DNA of 64,000 bases, from positions 202,289,336 to 202,353,335 of the forward strand of contig NC_088098.1 of NCBI RefSeq assembly GCF_036370855.1. Reading direction: 5' to 3'. The notes beneath the pieces were generated by a model. The model made no database searches, was not told where the DNA came from, and saw only the letters and a program-made list of their open reading frames with translations. Shown one piece after another: positions 23,241 through 39,800 of the stretch. Source of the DNA: Dromaius novaehollandiae. Taxonomy: Eukaryota; Chordata; Aves; Casuariiformes; Dromaiidae. Position 1 is the first letter of the stretch. The number at the start of each line of letters is the position of its first letter. The position numbers were made by a program, and so were the translations under genes.

Positions 23241-26200
23241 AATATAAAATATCTTTAAAACAGTAAAGTTATCTTATGCCAGACAGAATGATACTAAATA
23301 TCTGAGCATGTCATTTCCAAGTAGTTTAAAAAATGAACAGACTTTAGTGAGATGTCTCAAACATCTTTCACATAGTGTAAGACAACCATGGTAATTTCAT
23401 CATCACATCACCACTGCATATATTTTTGCAAAAGTCAAGCTCAGTACTGAAACTTAAAGCTTAGTATCTTGTAGTGACATATTTCTGTTTCAAACAGTAA
23501 ACAATGGAAGGCTCTGATCCTGTGACTCATTTATAATTTGCCATCAGATATCTTTATAAATTTAAACATTCACCATAAAGATTTTCACAAAGATGTATGT
23601 GAAAATTATGCACATTTGAGGAACATGTTAATAGAGTGGAACCCTTCAACACCCCTAGTAATTTGTATTAAGATGTGTTAGTTCTGTAGAAGTAAACAAC
23701 TTGTTGTAGGATTCTAGGGAACCTCTACATTTATTTTGCTATTTTCATAGTGAATCTTCAAATCATATTATAACTATATTTAGACAGGTAACTTTCACAA
23801 TCATCACCCTGAAATGCAAGCATTTTTATACCAAAACACAAATAATTTTTGTTAGTGCATAGCAAATGTATTGAATAGTTTGGGAGAGAGAGAGAATACT
23901 ATTCCCTCCCACTGAAACAGCAGGACATGCAAGTAGTTATATAGTAGAACAGTAGTTTTAGTTTTAAGAAAGCTATTCAAAGTAACATTGTTGCTCTTGC
24001 TCTTAAAAATTTAACAGAGACTTCTTTGACCATTAATTATTGCAACTTGTCACTTTTCATCAGAAATAGAGGGCCTGATTCTCCTTTGCTTGTGCTTTGT
24101 TGTTGTTTTTATTCCTGAGTAATTTAAGTATGCAATTCATGAAAAATACTAAAAGATGAACAAAGTCACATACGTTGCCCACTGTATATGGGTATAAATA
24201 GCTATGCAAATTGGAAGAGACTACAGAATCACAAGATTACTTTTAATTGCCACTGTCATGACCACACTGCTGGGTTATATAATCAGCACTAAGTCAGTGA
24301 TTCAGGTGATGCTCTTTCCTCCACGTTTTTCCTTACATTAAATTTTATTTGGCAGTCTTCCATCTAGCAGCTACGTGCTATATGTATATGTCTCTGGTGT
24401 ATGACATTGGATAGAGCAATGACATATGTGGTAAGTTACTCATCACTATTAATACATATAGTGAAAACTGAATGAAGCTTCATTTAGAAAAAAGATGTGC
24501 TCCTTTAATACTCTAAAGTTATGCTACATTTGCACAGGAACTAGTCACAGTTCCCAGTCCGACAAATCATTCATGCATTTCAAGTGGAGTTTAGCTCTTT
24601 TATTCAGTGATCAGGAAATAATGTAGTAATGTCAGTTTATACTATTGCTTAAAGGAAAGTTACTGTGAAATAATATGTATTTCTTCAGTTATGTAGGTAA
24701 GCCTGTATTATGCCTCTCGTGCAAGAGAAAAGATCATCTGCCACAATTCCACATACGGAGGGTTAAGTCTGATAGCTGAACTGGGTGCAGAAGAAGCTGT
24801 ATTAGAAAGTCACAGTTAAAAGCAAGGCTTCATAATATAATTAAGGTCATATGTTCCAAATCCTGTGATTAATCCTTAATGATATAAGACATCTCAGTGA
24901 AGTCAACTAGACCACTCAAAAGGGATTACTTGCATGAGTTACTGCAGTAGGTCTGCATCAAATATATTTTTAGTCTACTTTACACAAAAGTTATGCAATT
25001 AAATATAAAAAAGTGCAAATCAAGTTTTTCTATATCTTTTCTGATTTTTCAAAGCTCACAGTACTTTATGCAAAAGTACATTTCTCTAAAAATAGTCCAT
25101 AATGACTAAGCTTAACTGTTACCTATGTTTTCACTGAAATAGTAAGATGTTTAAAACATATAAATTGCATGTAAAGGTATATGCTAATATTTGCACTTAA
25201 ATGATGTAACCAAAACATTTCTAATAGTCTATTACATGTAAAAAAAAAATTATGCAGCATGACTAGTATAGTATACATGAAGATAATATATCGTATGTGG
25301 GGTTTTAATATCCAGTAATTATTTTATTGGATAATAATTTTTAAAGAATGCTATCAAAATATTATGGCATTTTGGTAATGTTATCATACTGCTTAAGTTG
25401 TTAAAATAAATATCAATAATTCTCATATACTGGAATATTATGTTTGCACAGCCCTAATGATTATTATTTATGCACTAATTTATTTTCTATATTCTAAATG
25501 TATTAGTAGTAAGTCAGTTTACTGCAGTTAAAAATTCATTATATTTACAAAATGGAGTATGCTTACTGGGTCAGATTTATTCCTGGTATTACTCCACGAA
25601 GAAAATTGTATACCTCTTCTGACTATTAGGTATTAGGTAAGGGGGCTGGAATAGGGTATAGGATATGCTATCTACATTTTGCAATGTTGACTCTAATTTT
25701 AGATGGTTCTATTTGTATGTGACCAACAAGAGGCAGCATAAGATCTATTTTAATTAAAAGAGATTTAAACCAGGAATATATTTGACAATATCTGTATCTG
25801 AACATTATGTTTAATTTACCTTTTTCCCCCTCTAACATCCAATAAAGAATACAGATCAGTAACATTTTGCTGCTGCCTGGGCTCTGCTGATACATGGAAA
25901 ATATGATACTATATGTTTGTTGAGATGTTCATTCCTTTGTGAAATAAAAGCACTGAGCAACTGAATCCTTCTCAGGTCTGATTTTGTTCACAGTGAATTT
26001 CAAAATACAGAGGCTTTACATCATTTTTAATTAGGTTATCTCCTTACTAAATATTTTTGTTAGCTGGAGAACATTTTGTATGTTATATTATGACCAAGAA
26101 TGGAATTAGCATGCATAAAAACTGCAGTGAGATTTTTAAAATTATCTTTGGACTTTGTATATCCTTTGTATATCCTTTGTATTTCAATTTGCTCCTACCA

Positions 26201-27895
26201 AGCTAAATGGGTGACTTTGAATTGATTTAGTCTGCTGAAAGGTGATAAGTTTACCATTTTAAAGACTCACTTAAATTGTTTTCTTTTTATTGGATGTGTC
26301 TAGATGAGATTGGTGTGCAGTATTTTTAACAATTTAACTGTTGCAAATAATTACGTATTTATTCTCACTGAAATGGGCTTCTATATTACTTAGAAGTTGC
26401 TTTACATAAAAGGCGATATAAGCCACTTACTCTAAAATTCATGTACAAAGAATGCAAAAATGTCATTAATACAAAGTGAGGGAGTCCTGTAATTCAGTGA
26501 CCTTCAAACCTCTCTATAGAGAAAACGAGTTAAAGCCGGAAAAATTAACCTTCCCATGTTCCAAAGCCTGTGCCCCAGAACTAGCAGAAGCCATTTGGAG
26601 ACATGTACAAAGCACTCCAGCAATGTTCACCATGTTAGAACCTCACATCAAACAGTGAAAGAGTAACTGCCATATTTGAAAGCTGCACTTGTGCCCCCCT
26701 GTGCATAATCAAAAGAAAACAGGGCATATATGTGTGTGACAAATCCAAAATCCCTTAACCCACCATGGACTTGCATAGTTTGTATCCAAAGTAGAGTGCA
26801 TCATGGGATTTATTGTGGTGATCAGAAGCAAGGAAGTGGAGTCTGGATTTAGTGGAGTGTTCCAAAATATACTGCATGCAGAGGGAGTGTAAGGCTGGAA
26901 GGGAATGCAAAAACTCTTGGCAGAGTTGCCACCTGTGGGACACAGGCCTGTTTGGCACACTTTAGGCAATCTTTAGGTGCTAAATTATTCTGGGATGCTC
27001 CAGGTCAATGGCCCAGTTCATAATGAAAAGCCAAACAATGACTTGAGGTCACTCTACCTATGGCCTAGAGAAGAAAGCTCTACTTCCACTCCCAGCAGCT
27101 CCTCCTACAAGTCCCACCTCTGCACTCCTGCTCTGACAAGCTTTGTGAAGAGCCTTTGCAAGGATGATCATTTCCGCTCCAAGACTTCCTGCAGAACTTC
27201 CATTTTCCTAACATCACCAGACTGGCTCTAACCAGGCATATCAGTTCTAAGTGCTTCGCACCAGATCATCTGCCAGTGTAAACAGATGTGTAAACATTAG
27301 TTTATCTAAACAGAGATTCTTGACCAGTAAGGTATTATAATGCAAACGTGAGCTAAGTGACTAATCTTACTGATTTATCTGAAATAAGGGAGACAATCAC
27401 AATATACATATGTTTGCAGAATCAAGACCTATGCCTGTATATTACACATACAGTACCTAATTTGTGTTCCATGCCTAAATTTAAGCAGATAAATATTCCC
27501 ATTTACTTCAAGACTACTGACAGACTAAAATACAGGCTTAACTACTGTTCTGAATCACAGGCCAGAAGAAATGATTTCCTTGTTAAAATAAATCCACAAA
27601 AAAAATGTAATGTAGGTTAGCATCTGCTTATTATAAGATTACTTCTCTGCGTATTCCAGAACTACATAAGATTTGTAGATGTTTGTCAAATTTAAGAGGG
27701 CATAGTCTAAGTAATATCTAGAAAATGTTATCAGGTACCATTTACAACACTGAAAATACGTAATCTCAATTTAAAATTTTAATATAAATTGCTACTTAGA
27801 GAATTCAGTGTTCTAGAAGAAACCAAGTATATTTTTTCTTATTAAGCATTTCCTGATAAAGAATATTATATCCTAAAAAATTGCTTAACTTGTAC
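23241..27895. other. Intergenic AT-rich DNA
   Basis: No gene was recognised. A short tandem repeat of an 11-base unit (TTTGTATATCC), about two and a half copies, lies at 26154-26182. The segment 26480-27240 is less AT-rich and has small open frames on both strands, but no splice-flanked exon or domain signature was seen. Confidence 0.6.
26154..26182. repeat. Short 11-bp tandem repeat
   Basis: The unit TTTGTATATCC is repeated twice exactly and then begins a third, diverging copy (TTTGTATTTC). This is a minor slippage-type repeat. Confidence 0.8.
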
Positions 27896-28643
27896 ACAAC
27901 TGTTACAGAAATTAGGCTTGTCGGCCATCATAACAGGGCCCGACCCTAGGTTCCCGCAGAAAAGTTCAGAGCCAATCAAAGCAAATTAAATAATTAAACT
28001 TTAATGACACGCGTGCAGTAATTACAGCTCGAGCTGAGTGCCTCCGAAGAGGGACCCCGAACAAAGAAATCCCTGGGCAATTATAGCTTTTTCAAATTAA
28101 GTTTCCCACCCCTCACGCAGTAGTTCAGACCAATAGTAATTTTTAGGTCTGGGGTCTCCTGCTCCTTATTGGGTCTCATCGTTGTTCCTAGGCAGGCTGT
28201 TTTTCTCCCTTATCTTTACTCTTGCAGTTTCTGCTGACGGTTGTACCTTCATTTCTTGTTGGGTCTTACTGTTGTCTCCCAAGGTCCTGAGAAGGAGGAG
28301 GAGGTGATTCTAAATCATAACAATTAACACTACCCCAGCAGTGAGCTAAAGCTTTGTTCCTCAAGGTCCTAATGCCCTGCACTGGTCTTATTTCAAAGCC
28401 TTGACACCCTCCCTTTCGGAGTGTGAGACGCAGGAATGCAGACTGCTTGTAACTTCCTTATCTTCCCAGCTTGAACCAGCTCTGAGGCCCTCTTCTTACT
28501 GGACTAAGTAAAAGTTCATTATTTTATCTAAGTGCAGCCTAAGGCTTCAGCAAATTTAGCTACTCATGCTAAGCAAGTTTTATGTAAGTTGTGCTAAGCG
28601 GCTACCTCTAGACAGTTTCAGTTTGCTATTCCTTAACAACAAC
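27896..28643 (-). mobile_element. Solo LTR of an endogenous retrovirus, with target-site duplication
   Basis: The LTR proper is 27901-28638 (738 bp), starting TGTTA and ending TAACA, a perfect 5-base terminal inverted repeat. Exact 5-bp direct repeats ACAAC flank it at 27896-27900 and 28639-28643. Orientation is minus: reading that strand, a TATAAT box (28085-28080) is followed by a GC-richer R-like segment and an ATTAAA signal (28006-28001) about 105 bases before the 3' end. No gag, pol or env remains, so this is the product of recombination between two LTRs. A 5-bp duplication fits ERVL-like or some gamma-type elements. The family name was not determined. Confidence 0.88.
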
Positions 28644-30190
28644 GATTTTATGACCTTGTGAATGAGTTAAATACTTATTATTAGAGGGCATATTCACAGA
28701 ACTTTCTCATTGTGAAAGACCTAATCCATCTACCTTGACAAGCACACACTGATCTTTGTCTTTAAACCCCTTTGGAATCATATGTAAGTTTATGGTTGGA
28801 CAGCATAAATTTCAGATTATTTTCTCCTGTCTTTAATCTTCTGCTATTATCATCACTACATTTAAGTACAAACATGAATTCCCACAATTGCTAGGAACTT
28901 ACAAAACCAACAGATTCTACTATTATAATAGTATTTTCAAGAGGGCTCATGTGAACAAAGGAGGTCCAAGAACTTTTGATGGGGGAAGCCATACCAACAT
29001 TTTTCGTCTGTGATTAATAGGCTCTGTAATAATGGAATAACAATGGGGGGGAAAGGGAGCTATTCAGAATTATGTGCACAACTACCATACAAAATCCTAT
29101 ATATCTAGTTCAAATGATTTTAATAGACACTAATAATAATTAGTATTCTTGTGCTTCACAATAAAAAGGCATACTCAATTAGGTATAACTAGCAGTAATC
29201 ATTTTTGCAGATGGGCAGAGGTTCAGACTGTAATGATTTTCAGTCTCTATCATTTTTCCACCTATTTCTATTGCTTGCACCTAAATCCAGTTTTAACTAG
29301 CTCTGCAAGACCTTTAGACAGACTTACATCTTATATCTGGTCACTGTCAAAATACAGTTAATAATGTAAATTAAAGCCTAGTTCATGCATGATTCTTGGT
29401 AGGAAGTATCACCATGTAATACATTATCAGCAATGTGGCATAGTCTTGGTACCTTAATCTTTGCTATTTTGCTTTTTAAAATTTTTATGATAGTAAATAC
29501 ACAATGTGCAAGTATGGCAGCCAAACTGATCATGTATGTAAATAAGGTTTTTCACACTTAACTTCTGTAAATATTTAAAGGAGTTTACTGCCAAAATTGT
29601 TCAGTGAAACAGTAAAATACCCTCTTAAATTAAATTTTAATTTCATCATCACAACTACAAGCATCAGAAGCTGTATTAATCAAATAATCTATCTGTGCAG
29701 TCAAAATGTGTAACTGCAAATGCTGAATATGACTTTGATTTAAAAGCATTCAGCAAGTAATTCTGTTAATATATATGCAAACAAATAAATGTATGGGTCA
29801 GGTTGGGCCGAATTAAGGTGGCAAATTTCACCAAAATATATTTTGAACTATTTGCCTGCAAGCAGTGCCTTGTCTCTGCACAAAGGTTACGTTACCAAGG
29901 CAACAAGATCTAATGCAAAGAGCAAATGCCAGACCCTTCCTGCATGGCTGTGGAGACAAAAGGGAGAAGCCCAATAGGAAGCTCCACAAAAACGTTTTGC
30001 CCATATGGGCAGTAACGACACTGCGGCTTAGGTAAGCAGCACTTTTCAAAACATCAGTATGTTATTTAACTATTTTAAACACAAAACCCAGAAAACACCC
30101 AACCCCCCCAGGGTAGGAAGAAACGTGAATTGAGCCACTGCTAGGCACTAGCTTAGCCATCACAACCCCCTGGCCATAACGGGCTTCATC
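28644..30190. other. Intergenic DNA upstream of the MSANTD4 promoter
   Basis: AT-rich, with no recognised gene. GC content rises from about 29,840 toward the CpG island. The open frames at 29789-30328 on both strands lack splice or domain support. Confidence 0.6.
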
Positions 30191-31430
30191 GCTTCTTTTA
30201 TTTGTTGCTCCCCGGCAGCAGCGGAAAGGCCCAAGGCAGGACGCTGGACCTCTGAAGACCCTGGACAGCAGCAGGTTCCCGCGCCAGCACAGACAATCCA
30301 GCGCGCTGGTAGCTTGTGCCCGCACCAACCACCACAGAAGGAAACCAGGCGGCCGAGGGCCCGGGGGCAGCGCCAGGCAACGCCGGCCCGACCGGCCCGT
30401 TAGCTGCCAGCGACCGGCCCGGGGCGCAGCGCAGAAACGCAGCCCGGGCTCCCCCTTCCCAGGCGCCTTTTAACGGCCACCAGCAACGGCCACGCGCCAC
30501 CGCACGCGGGGACGGAGGCCCCGCTCCGCTCGCGGCCCGCCTCCTGTGACAGCTTTCCCGCCCCCTACCAGCCCCCGGGGGCTACTGCGGGCACCCCCCA
30601 CCAGGGCTTGGGCTGGGGAAGAACGAATGCGCCCGCAGAGCCTCCGCCGCTCCCTCAGACAAAGCGGCGAGGCGACGACCGACCCCCGCGGCCCCATCCA
30701 GCGCCGCAATAGCCCCACCAACTCCCCGCCGCCGGAAGCCCACTGTAGGGAGAAGGCGGGCGTTGCTGGGTCTAGCCACTCACCGCCAGGCTTCGGGCGG
30801 ACAAGCAGCAGCTCTAGCCAATGGTGGCGGAGGGTGGGGGCGCGGCAGAAGTCCCGTCGCGGAGGGACCTGCGGGGCTCGACGCTTGCTTGGGTGATTCC
30901 GGCCCACCTGGGCCAGTCGCGGCGGCGAGGAGGCGGGGGCGGAAGAGAAATGACAGTCTCACCCCGCCAATAGTTGTGCGGAGAGGTCTGACAGGCAGGC
31001 GGCTGGCCCAATGAGAGCGCGGCGACCGCTACAGGGCAGGCGACCCGGTGGGGAGTTGGGCGCAGGTGAGTGCTTCGCGCTGCTCCCCGGGGACCCACGC
31101 GAGCGGTGGGGGGGCGCGCTGCCCCCCTCCCCCCCGTCCCCGGAGGGCCGCCGCCCGCGGGGCGCAGGCGGTGCGGGCCCCGGCGCCCGCCTCTCTTTGT
31201 CGCCTGCGTGGGACCGAGCGGAGCGGGCGGCGCCGCGCTGGGCCTGGCCTCGCTGCCGGCCGCGGTGTCTCTGCGAGCTGCGGTTGGGCTGTACGTGCGC
31301 AGCAGCACCCGGCGCCGCCTCTGCCGGAGCCTCTGTCCGTACCGAAACACAGCTCGCCCCCAAACAGCGCAGCCGTCCGTCGGGAGTCGTACGAGCCTTC
31401 GGCTTTAGTCGCATCGCACAAAGGCCTCAG
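30190..31430. promoter_or_regulatory. MSANTD4: CpG island with MSANTD4 promoter
   Basis: A dense CpG block with three plus-strand CCAAT boxes at 30818-30822, 30967-30971 and 31008-31012 and no TATA box. The last CCAAT lies about 55 bases before the first-exon donor, so transcription probably starts near 31020-31050. The many overlapping open frames here, up to 178 codons on either strand, reflect GC-rich codon space and have no family signature. Confidence 0.8.
31025..31065 (+). other. MSANTD4: MSANTD4 non-coding first exon (approximate start)
   Basis: A consensus donor GGCGCAG|GTGAGT at 31065/31066 lies inside the CpG island in the sense direction of MSANTD4. The next matching acceptor is at 36474, ahead of the coding start. 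The 5' end is inferred. An alternative first exon further downstream in the island is possible. Confidence 0.5.
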
Positions 31431-34400
31431 AGTGTCAGATACGGTTTTAGGAAAGCAGGTTGTGAGTCCTGGGGTAAAGCTTATTTCTTCAACTGTAACC
31501 TCTAAGAGTGGAAAAAGCCGAAGACAGGGAATACCACATTAAAGAAAAGAAAAAAAGTCAAGATTTCTGAAGGATAATGCAAGCTTAATGCTAACCAATT
31601 CTGCTTCAGTCCTGGTGAATGTTTTTATCCATGGGTAGTTCTTTGTTCTGTTTTTGTTTGTTTTTTGGTGGTGGTGGTGGTTTTTTGATGCTCCGTTCCA
31701 GGTGGTGCTCATGCAGCAGTGTGTCGTGAGCCAAGGAGACAGGAGCCACAGGGAGCAGAGTGCGGATGCCTCTGCCATTAAGTACTTCAAAGTTATTCTG
31801 TATGTGTTTGTTTCATGTATTTTGGGAGTGTTCCATACAGTTTTGCAATACTTACCTTATTTCAACACTGACAGTCAGTTTCTTCAGTGCAGAGATGAGA
31901 TCTCCCCCAGCCATATGTTGGGTCTAGCCCGGGAGAGTTCCACCTCGCTTGCCGCTTCTTGTTGCGCTCTTTCCTGAGAGCCGCTTGAGAACTCTACGTT
32001 ACCACATGATCAGAATCATTTCTGTTTTTCTAGCCAGCACTTCACATTTATACCCAAATTGCACCAATGTGCATTTTACATTTGCACCTGTCATGCAGAA
32101 GTGCTTTGCCATGTGATGGGTACATGGCTAATCACGTAATGGGAGCTGCTTGCATCCTCTGTTATATCCCTAGCAATTCCTCTCTCACACGACCACGCTG
32201 CAGCTATTCCATGTGAGGAGACTGAGAGTTTGGTCACACATCAGAAGTATTCTTGGTCGTACACCTGAGGAGGATTTTTTGCTTGCAGAGGTCCTTTGCC
32301 TTCATAGTGGTCTAAGTGGCTTGATCTGAGTGAAAGCTTTTTTTCCCACCTCTGCTCTTATCTCCACATCCTTTTTCCAAGTGGACTGCCCTTTTTCGCA
32401 AGTTGATTCACTCAACAAGCTTTATTTGCTGTGGAATCCTCTACCAAAGACACTAAAATGTAGACCAGTTATAGTACTGATTTTCAAAGACTGTAATATT
32501 TGTCTACGATTATTTCCAAATGCATTAACTTAATATCTTAGACTTTGTATCAAAGCAAAATTTATACATGCTCTATGTCATGTCTCTGTAAATTATGCCT
32601 TTCAAATTAGTGGCTGATACATTTTTTCTGTAAGTATCTAGAATATGTACAAATCCTGTCTTGTTACCATTCTTGTCCCTTAAATACTTTGAGGACATGA
32701 CATTTCATTTTTCTGCATTAAAAAGTAATCTCCCAGAAAGCAACTAGCAATGTCAGAAACAAGAATATACCAAACCTTGGCTTTCATTAGATAATATTGC
32801 TTTCTATCTAATACATTAAAAAGGTAAATAATCCCACAATTGGGTTGATCCAACTGTGGAAGTGAATATACTGTTAAGAAAATTTATTAACACCGACTTA
32901 GATTAATAAGATGGGAAATGTCTTTAATGGGTCAGTATGTTCTCACAGAAGAAAGACCAGTGGTAAAGGTAAGATGTACTTCTCAGGACTACTAGCTTCT
33001 ACTTTATTTTTAAAAATAGGTAAATAAGGCTCGCAGGAGTTTTACTTACAAATTTAAGGGCTTGTATTAGACATGCTCAAGAAAAAAAAAGTCTGAAAGA
33101 ACATTTTGCATAATAAGGACAATGGATGCCAAGAGTTTCCAAGTTAGGTATTGCAGTGCTTAAAGGTCAGTCATTTGGTTGACTTGTGGAGTAAAATCCA
33201 AAACCGAAGATTAGGCGCTTCATTTCCACAGAGGATGGGGAGATCAGACAGGTGATTCAGAACACCTGCAAGCTGTGCAAGGAGGTTGACCCACAGGACA
33301 GCTGGACATTGGTGCATTTTAACTTGTAACCTTCCCTGCAGCCAAGATGAGAGGTTAGTTATTTGTGTCTTCCACATTTCTGTAGAATTACAGTTAGAAA
33401 ATAATGTTGATGAAAAATTGATGTGAAGACCTAATTTTTTTTTGCCTGTGATTGTGCCTGTTCTCCCCTGCTGGGGTAGCACTGAGAAATTTTGTAAGAG
33501 CAGAGGTGAGGAGAGAGGCCATATCAGTCTCTCAAATCCTGTGATTTCCCTGCCACCGGGGAATAACCATTGCAGTGTTGATCCCAGCCAGGGCTAAGTA
33601 AAGGGTTCGTGAAGTATGCCTCTTGAGATGAAAGCAGCTTTATTCATGTCAAGCCTGATATTTAGGTACCCCAAGAGACATACCCAATTCCCAAATACTT
33701 TGATAAATCTGACCCTTTGCCCCATATTCAGCAAAGTACTTAAATGTTTACTTAAGAACATGCTTAAAAATCAAGCATGTGTAATTCTGCTGATGTCAGT
33801 AAGTAGAACTAAGTCTTAGGCAAAAGTTCAATGTCTTGGTAGCGACATATCCAAAATTAATTATTCTGAAAACTATGTGGTATGTAGAAATCCTATATAA
33901 TTCTTTTTACCTAGAAGACAAACTCAAAATTGATACTTCTGAATATTTCTCACACTCACACACAGACCCTGAAATCAGACAGATGCAAATGTTCTGTGTA
34001 TTGGAAGAACTGTTACTAAAGCCATCATGTAGCTATATAAACTCAATGTGATCATTTTGAACTTAACTTGAAACTAATAATAATTTGATAGCATTTGGTT
34101 GTATCTCTAAGCATGTGTTTTTCTCCAATTCTAGTGAATTAAATGGTTTTTAATCAGTGTAGAAGAGGAGACATGTCTATCCATCAGTCACTGTTAATAA
34201 GGCAGTTACTCTGGATGCTTCCCAAAGCAGTCTCAATTCTTTCACTCCAGTCAGTGCACTGGTAACTTTACTGAAAGATTAAGCTGCTCAATGACTTTTT
34301 AAAAGTTAAAAAACTTTAACAAGCTGAACTTAGAGTTTGATAGATAGGTCAAGAAGTTCAATTGCTATAATAACAGAAGAAAAGCAGTAACACTGTAATT

Positions 34401-36474
34401 TGGGTTAAAAAAAGCAACAGCAAGTCCCAAATAAATTGATTTTCTTCCAGATTGAAGTAAATATTATGCTGCCTAGTATCTTTTCAAGGTAAGCTCATAA
34501 TAATTGAAGGCTAAGGGAGAAGCTTAATGATCAGATAAAAGGTCTCAGAAAAATTTTATCTTAGACCAGCAGATAAAATTCTGTTGTGGCTATAAATATG
34601 ACTTTTTTTAAAACTGCAAAATTTATTATTATTACTGGTCATGTCAAGCTAAGAGTCTGTGTTAAAAAATCAGTAGGTGATGCTGTTTTTTAAATTCTTC
34701 GCTTTCCTTAAAATAGATTGGTACTTTGTTTTCAGAAAGGCAGGAAGTTTTATGCATCTGAAACAGTAACATGTAGTTTCCAGCTTGAGTTTGAAGATTC
34801 AAAATTGTTGAGTAACCGCATGATAGCACTGTACTGTAGTCTATGTAGATACGTGCTTATGTTCTGTGAAATTGGTTTCTTCTTGGGGCTGGCTTTTGCA
34901 TAATTGCTAGGTAGCAAGCATCAGAAGTCAGTGAATTTACAGTAGGGAGCAATAGGGCAATATTTTAACCAGGAAAAACAGGGAAATAGTTTTTTTAAAG
35001 GCAGCATTTTATAAAATATTTGATGCCATTCTGCTTAGATGCTGAAGTGCAAAAGGATGTTATTTGATATAGAAAACTTTGTAAGGGAACCAGATGGAGA
35101 GCAATGTATAACATAGTATATGTATTATCCACAGTATGGAGAGTTTTTGTGTAATGTGCTGATGTGTAAGTTTTAACCAACCTTAGGAAAATAACAGGAG
35201 GAAAAAGCAAAACTTAGCAACATAAACAGCCTGGATAGGTTGGGGGAAAAAAGCATTTGTTGTTTAATGATTAAATCCAGTAGCCATTAGTCAATAGCAA
35301 TCAAATATATAATTTGTGAGACATATGCTTCACGAGGACAAAAAATCACGTTGGATTAAATAACGAAGAATCATAACAGCTTGAAACTGTAAATGCTGTA
35401 TTGATTAATAGTGAAACATTGGCCTCCTTGGTTTAAAGCCTTTTGCTAACAGTGGTGGTTAGCAGGTGCTTCAAAAGAAGGTTCCAAACAAATCCTAAGG
35501 TGGACTTCTACTAAGCAATCCAGCTAAGAATTTTTTTTTTTCTTCAGTCTCTTTTTTTTTTCTTTTGTAATGCAGTACATGATGTATTAATCACTGCATT
35601 AATATTCCCATATGTTTCTCCCACTCAAACTTTCCACTGTCTCTGTAGAGTTGTTCACAATCTGTCAAGTGTATTATGGGGTTTAGCTTTCCCTTCAGAA
35701 TCAGGCGCAGGATTAGCTACTGCAGAAGATAGAGGACTGGCTTAGCTTTCAGGTTGTGATCACATCTGACATGGGTTGAGGTGGTTATGCAGTGAGAGAT
35801 GGATGAAGGAGGGCTTTAACATTGTCTTGTAATGACTTATTCCTAAATCTGTTTCCTGTTAAAACACCTCTGATGTATGGCATTGTTTGAATATGTAGTA
35901 CTAGTTGTTTTCTGTCATTCAACAGAATTGTTCCAGTTTTTCTTTTGTGATTAAAGTAAATCAGAAGTGCATCTAAAACTTCAACCTTTCATATCAATCT
36001 ACTTAAAAAAAACAACAACAACATAGAAATAGCTTTAAAAAGTGTCTAAGAAATTTCAGTCACTCAAACATTTTATGTTTCTGAACTAATGATATAACAA
36101 TTTAGCTTCTTTTAGAAATAATTTAACATTCAAACTAAGATGTGTATGACAAAATTTAACCTTAAGCAGATCTCGACTGGCAAAACTGTACGAGCCAAAG
36201 GAAAATAGCCATATTTTTATAATGGAAATATCAACTCAACCTTAACAGTTTGTGACACGGATATATTAATGGATTTATAATTCATATGAGATTAGAGAAG
36301 CTCATCTATAGCTACTTTATATTCAGAATTTGACAAAATTGTTTTCTTTTATTAGATGAATGATCAGTTGAGAATACGTATTCTTAAACTGGTTGACTTA
36401 GGAGTCAAGTTCATTAAATGAAAATATACGCTGCATATCTTTGAGATTTATATTGTTTGCTCTTTTTCTCTTAG
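31066..36474 (+). other. MSANTD4: MSANTD4 intron 1
   Basis: A 5.4-kb intron. Its first few hundred bases remain CpG-rich. A (GGT)n and T-run patch is at 31659-31686. The rest is AT-rich, with poly-T tracts at 35529-35541 and 35552-35561. No nested gene was recognised. Confidence 0.7.
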
Positions 36475-39396
<2,922 letters not shown>

Positions 39397-39685
39397 ACTT
39401 AACTTAATTAAGCATAAAATTAGTGTTTTGATGTTTGTAAATAGAGGTAGTTCTTTTCTTAATACTGAAACTGTCCTAGGGGCTTAATGTTCTTCTGTCC
39501 AGAATTGAATGTTGATGTTGAACTTTTGAAAATGGAATAGTGCTCAATAAGTCAGTGTGCCTATATAAATGGAATTTGTGTATGAAATTGCTTTTTAGTA
39601 TATCAGAGCAAAATGTTATGTTCACTTGTCTTCAGTATTGTATTGTATACTTTGGTGTCCTCTTCCCACAGACACATTGAAAATC

Positions 39686-39728
<43 letters not shown>

Positions 39729-39800
39729 TGCAATAACAGTAATTCCCTGAAATTATAGGAACCACAAAATAAATCAGCATATGTTGTGAGGGCATGGTGC
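39397..39800 (+). other. MSANTD4: MSANTD4 3' UTR (approximate)
   Basis: AT-rich sequence after the stop codon. The first canonical AATAAA seen is at 39768-39773. A pure T35 run (39691-39725) lies before it. If this signal is used, the transcript contains a 35-base poly-U stretch close to its 3' end. Confidence 0.45.
39691..39725 (+). repeat. Poly-T tract of 35 bases
   Basis: Thirty-five uninterrupted T. It could be the A-tail of a minus-oriented retroposed element, but the flanks show no recognisable element body or target duplication. Length may vary between assemblies. Confidence 0.95.

Noticed and set aside
26977-27231. 84-codon Ser-rich open frame
   Set aside because: No homology recognised, no donor or acceptor at its ends, no poly(A) signal nearby.
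27919-28406. Shorter LTR boundaries (TGTC...GACA)
   Set aside because: These ends pair as an inverted repeat, but the flanks (AGGCT and CCCTC) do not match. The 27901-28638 ends have an exact 5-bp duplication and are preferred.
30198-31505. Long open frames up to 178 codons in the MSANTD4 CpG island
   Set aside because: Arg/Ala/Gly/Pro-rich, no domain, several overlapping on both strands, no consistent splice or poly(A) context.
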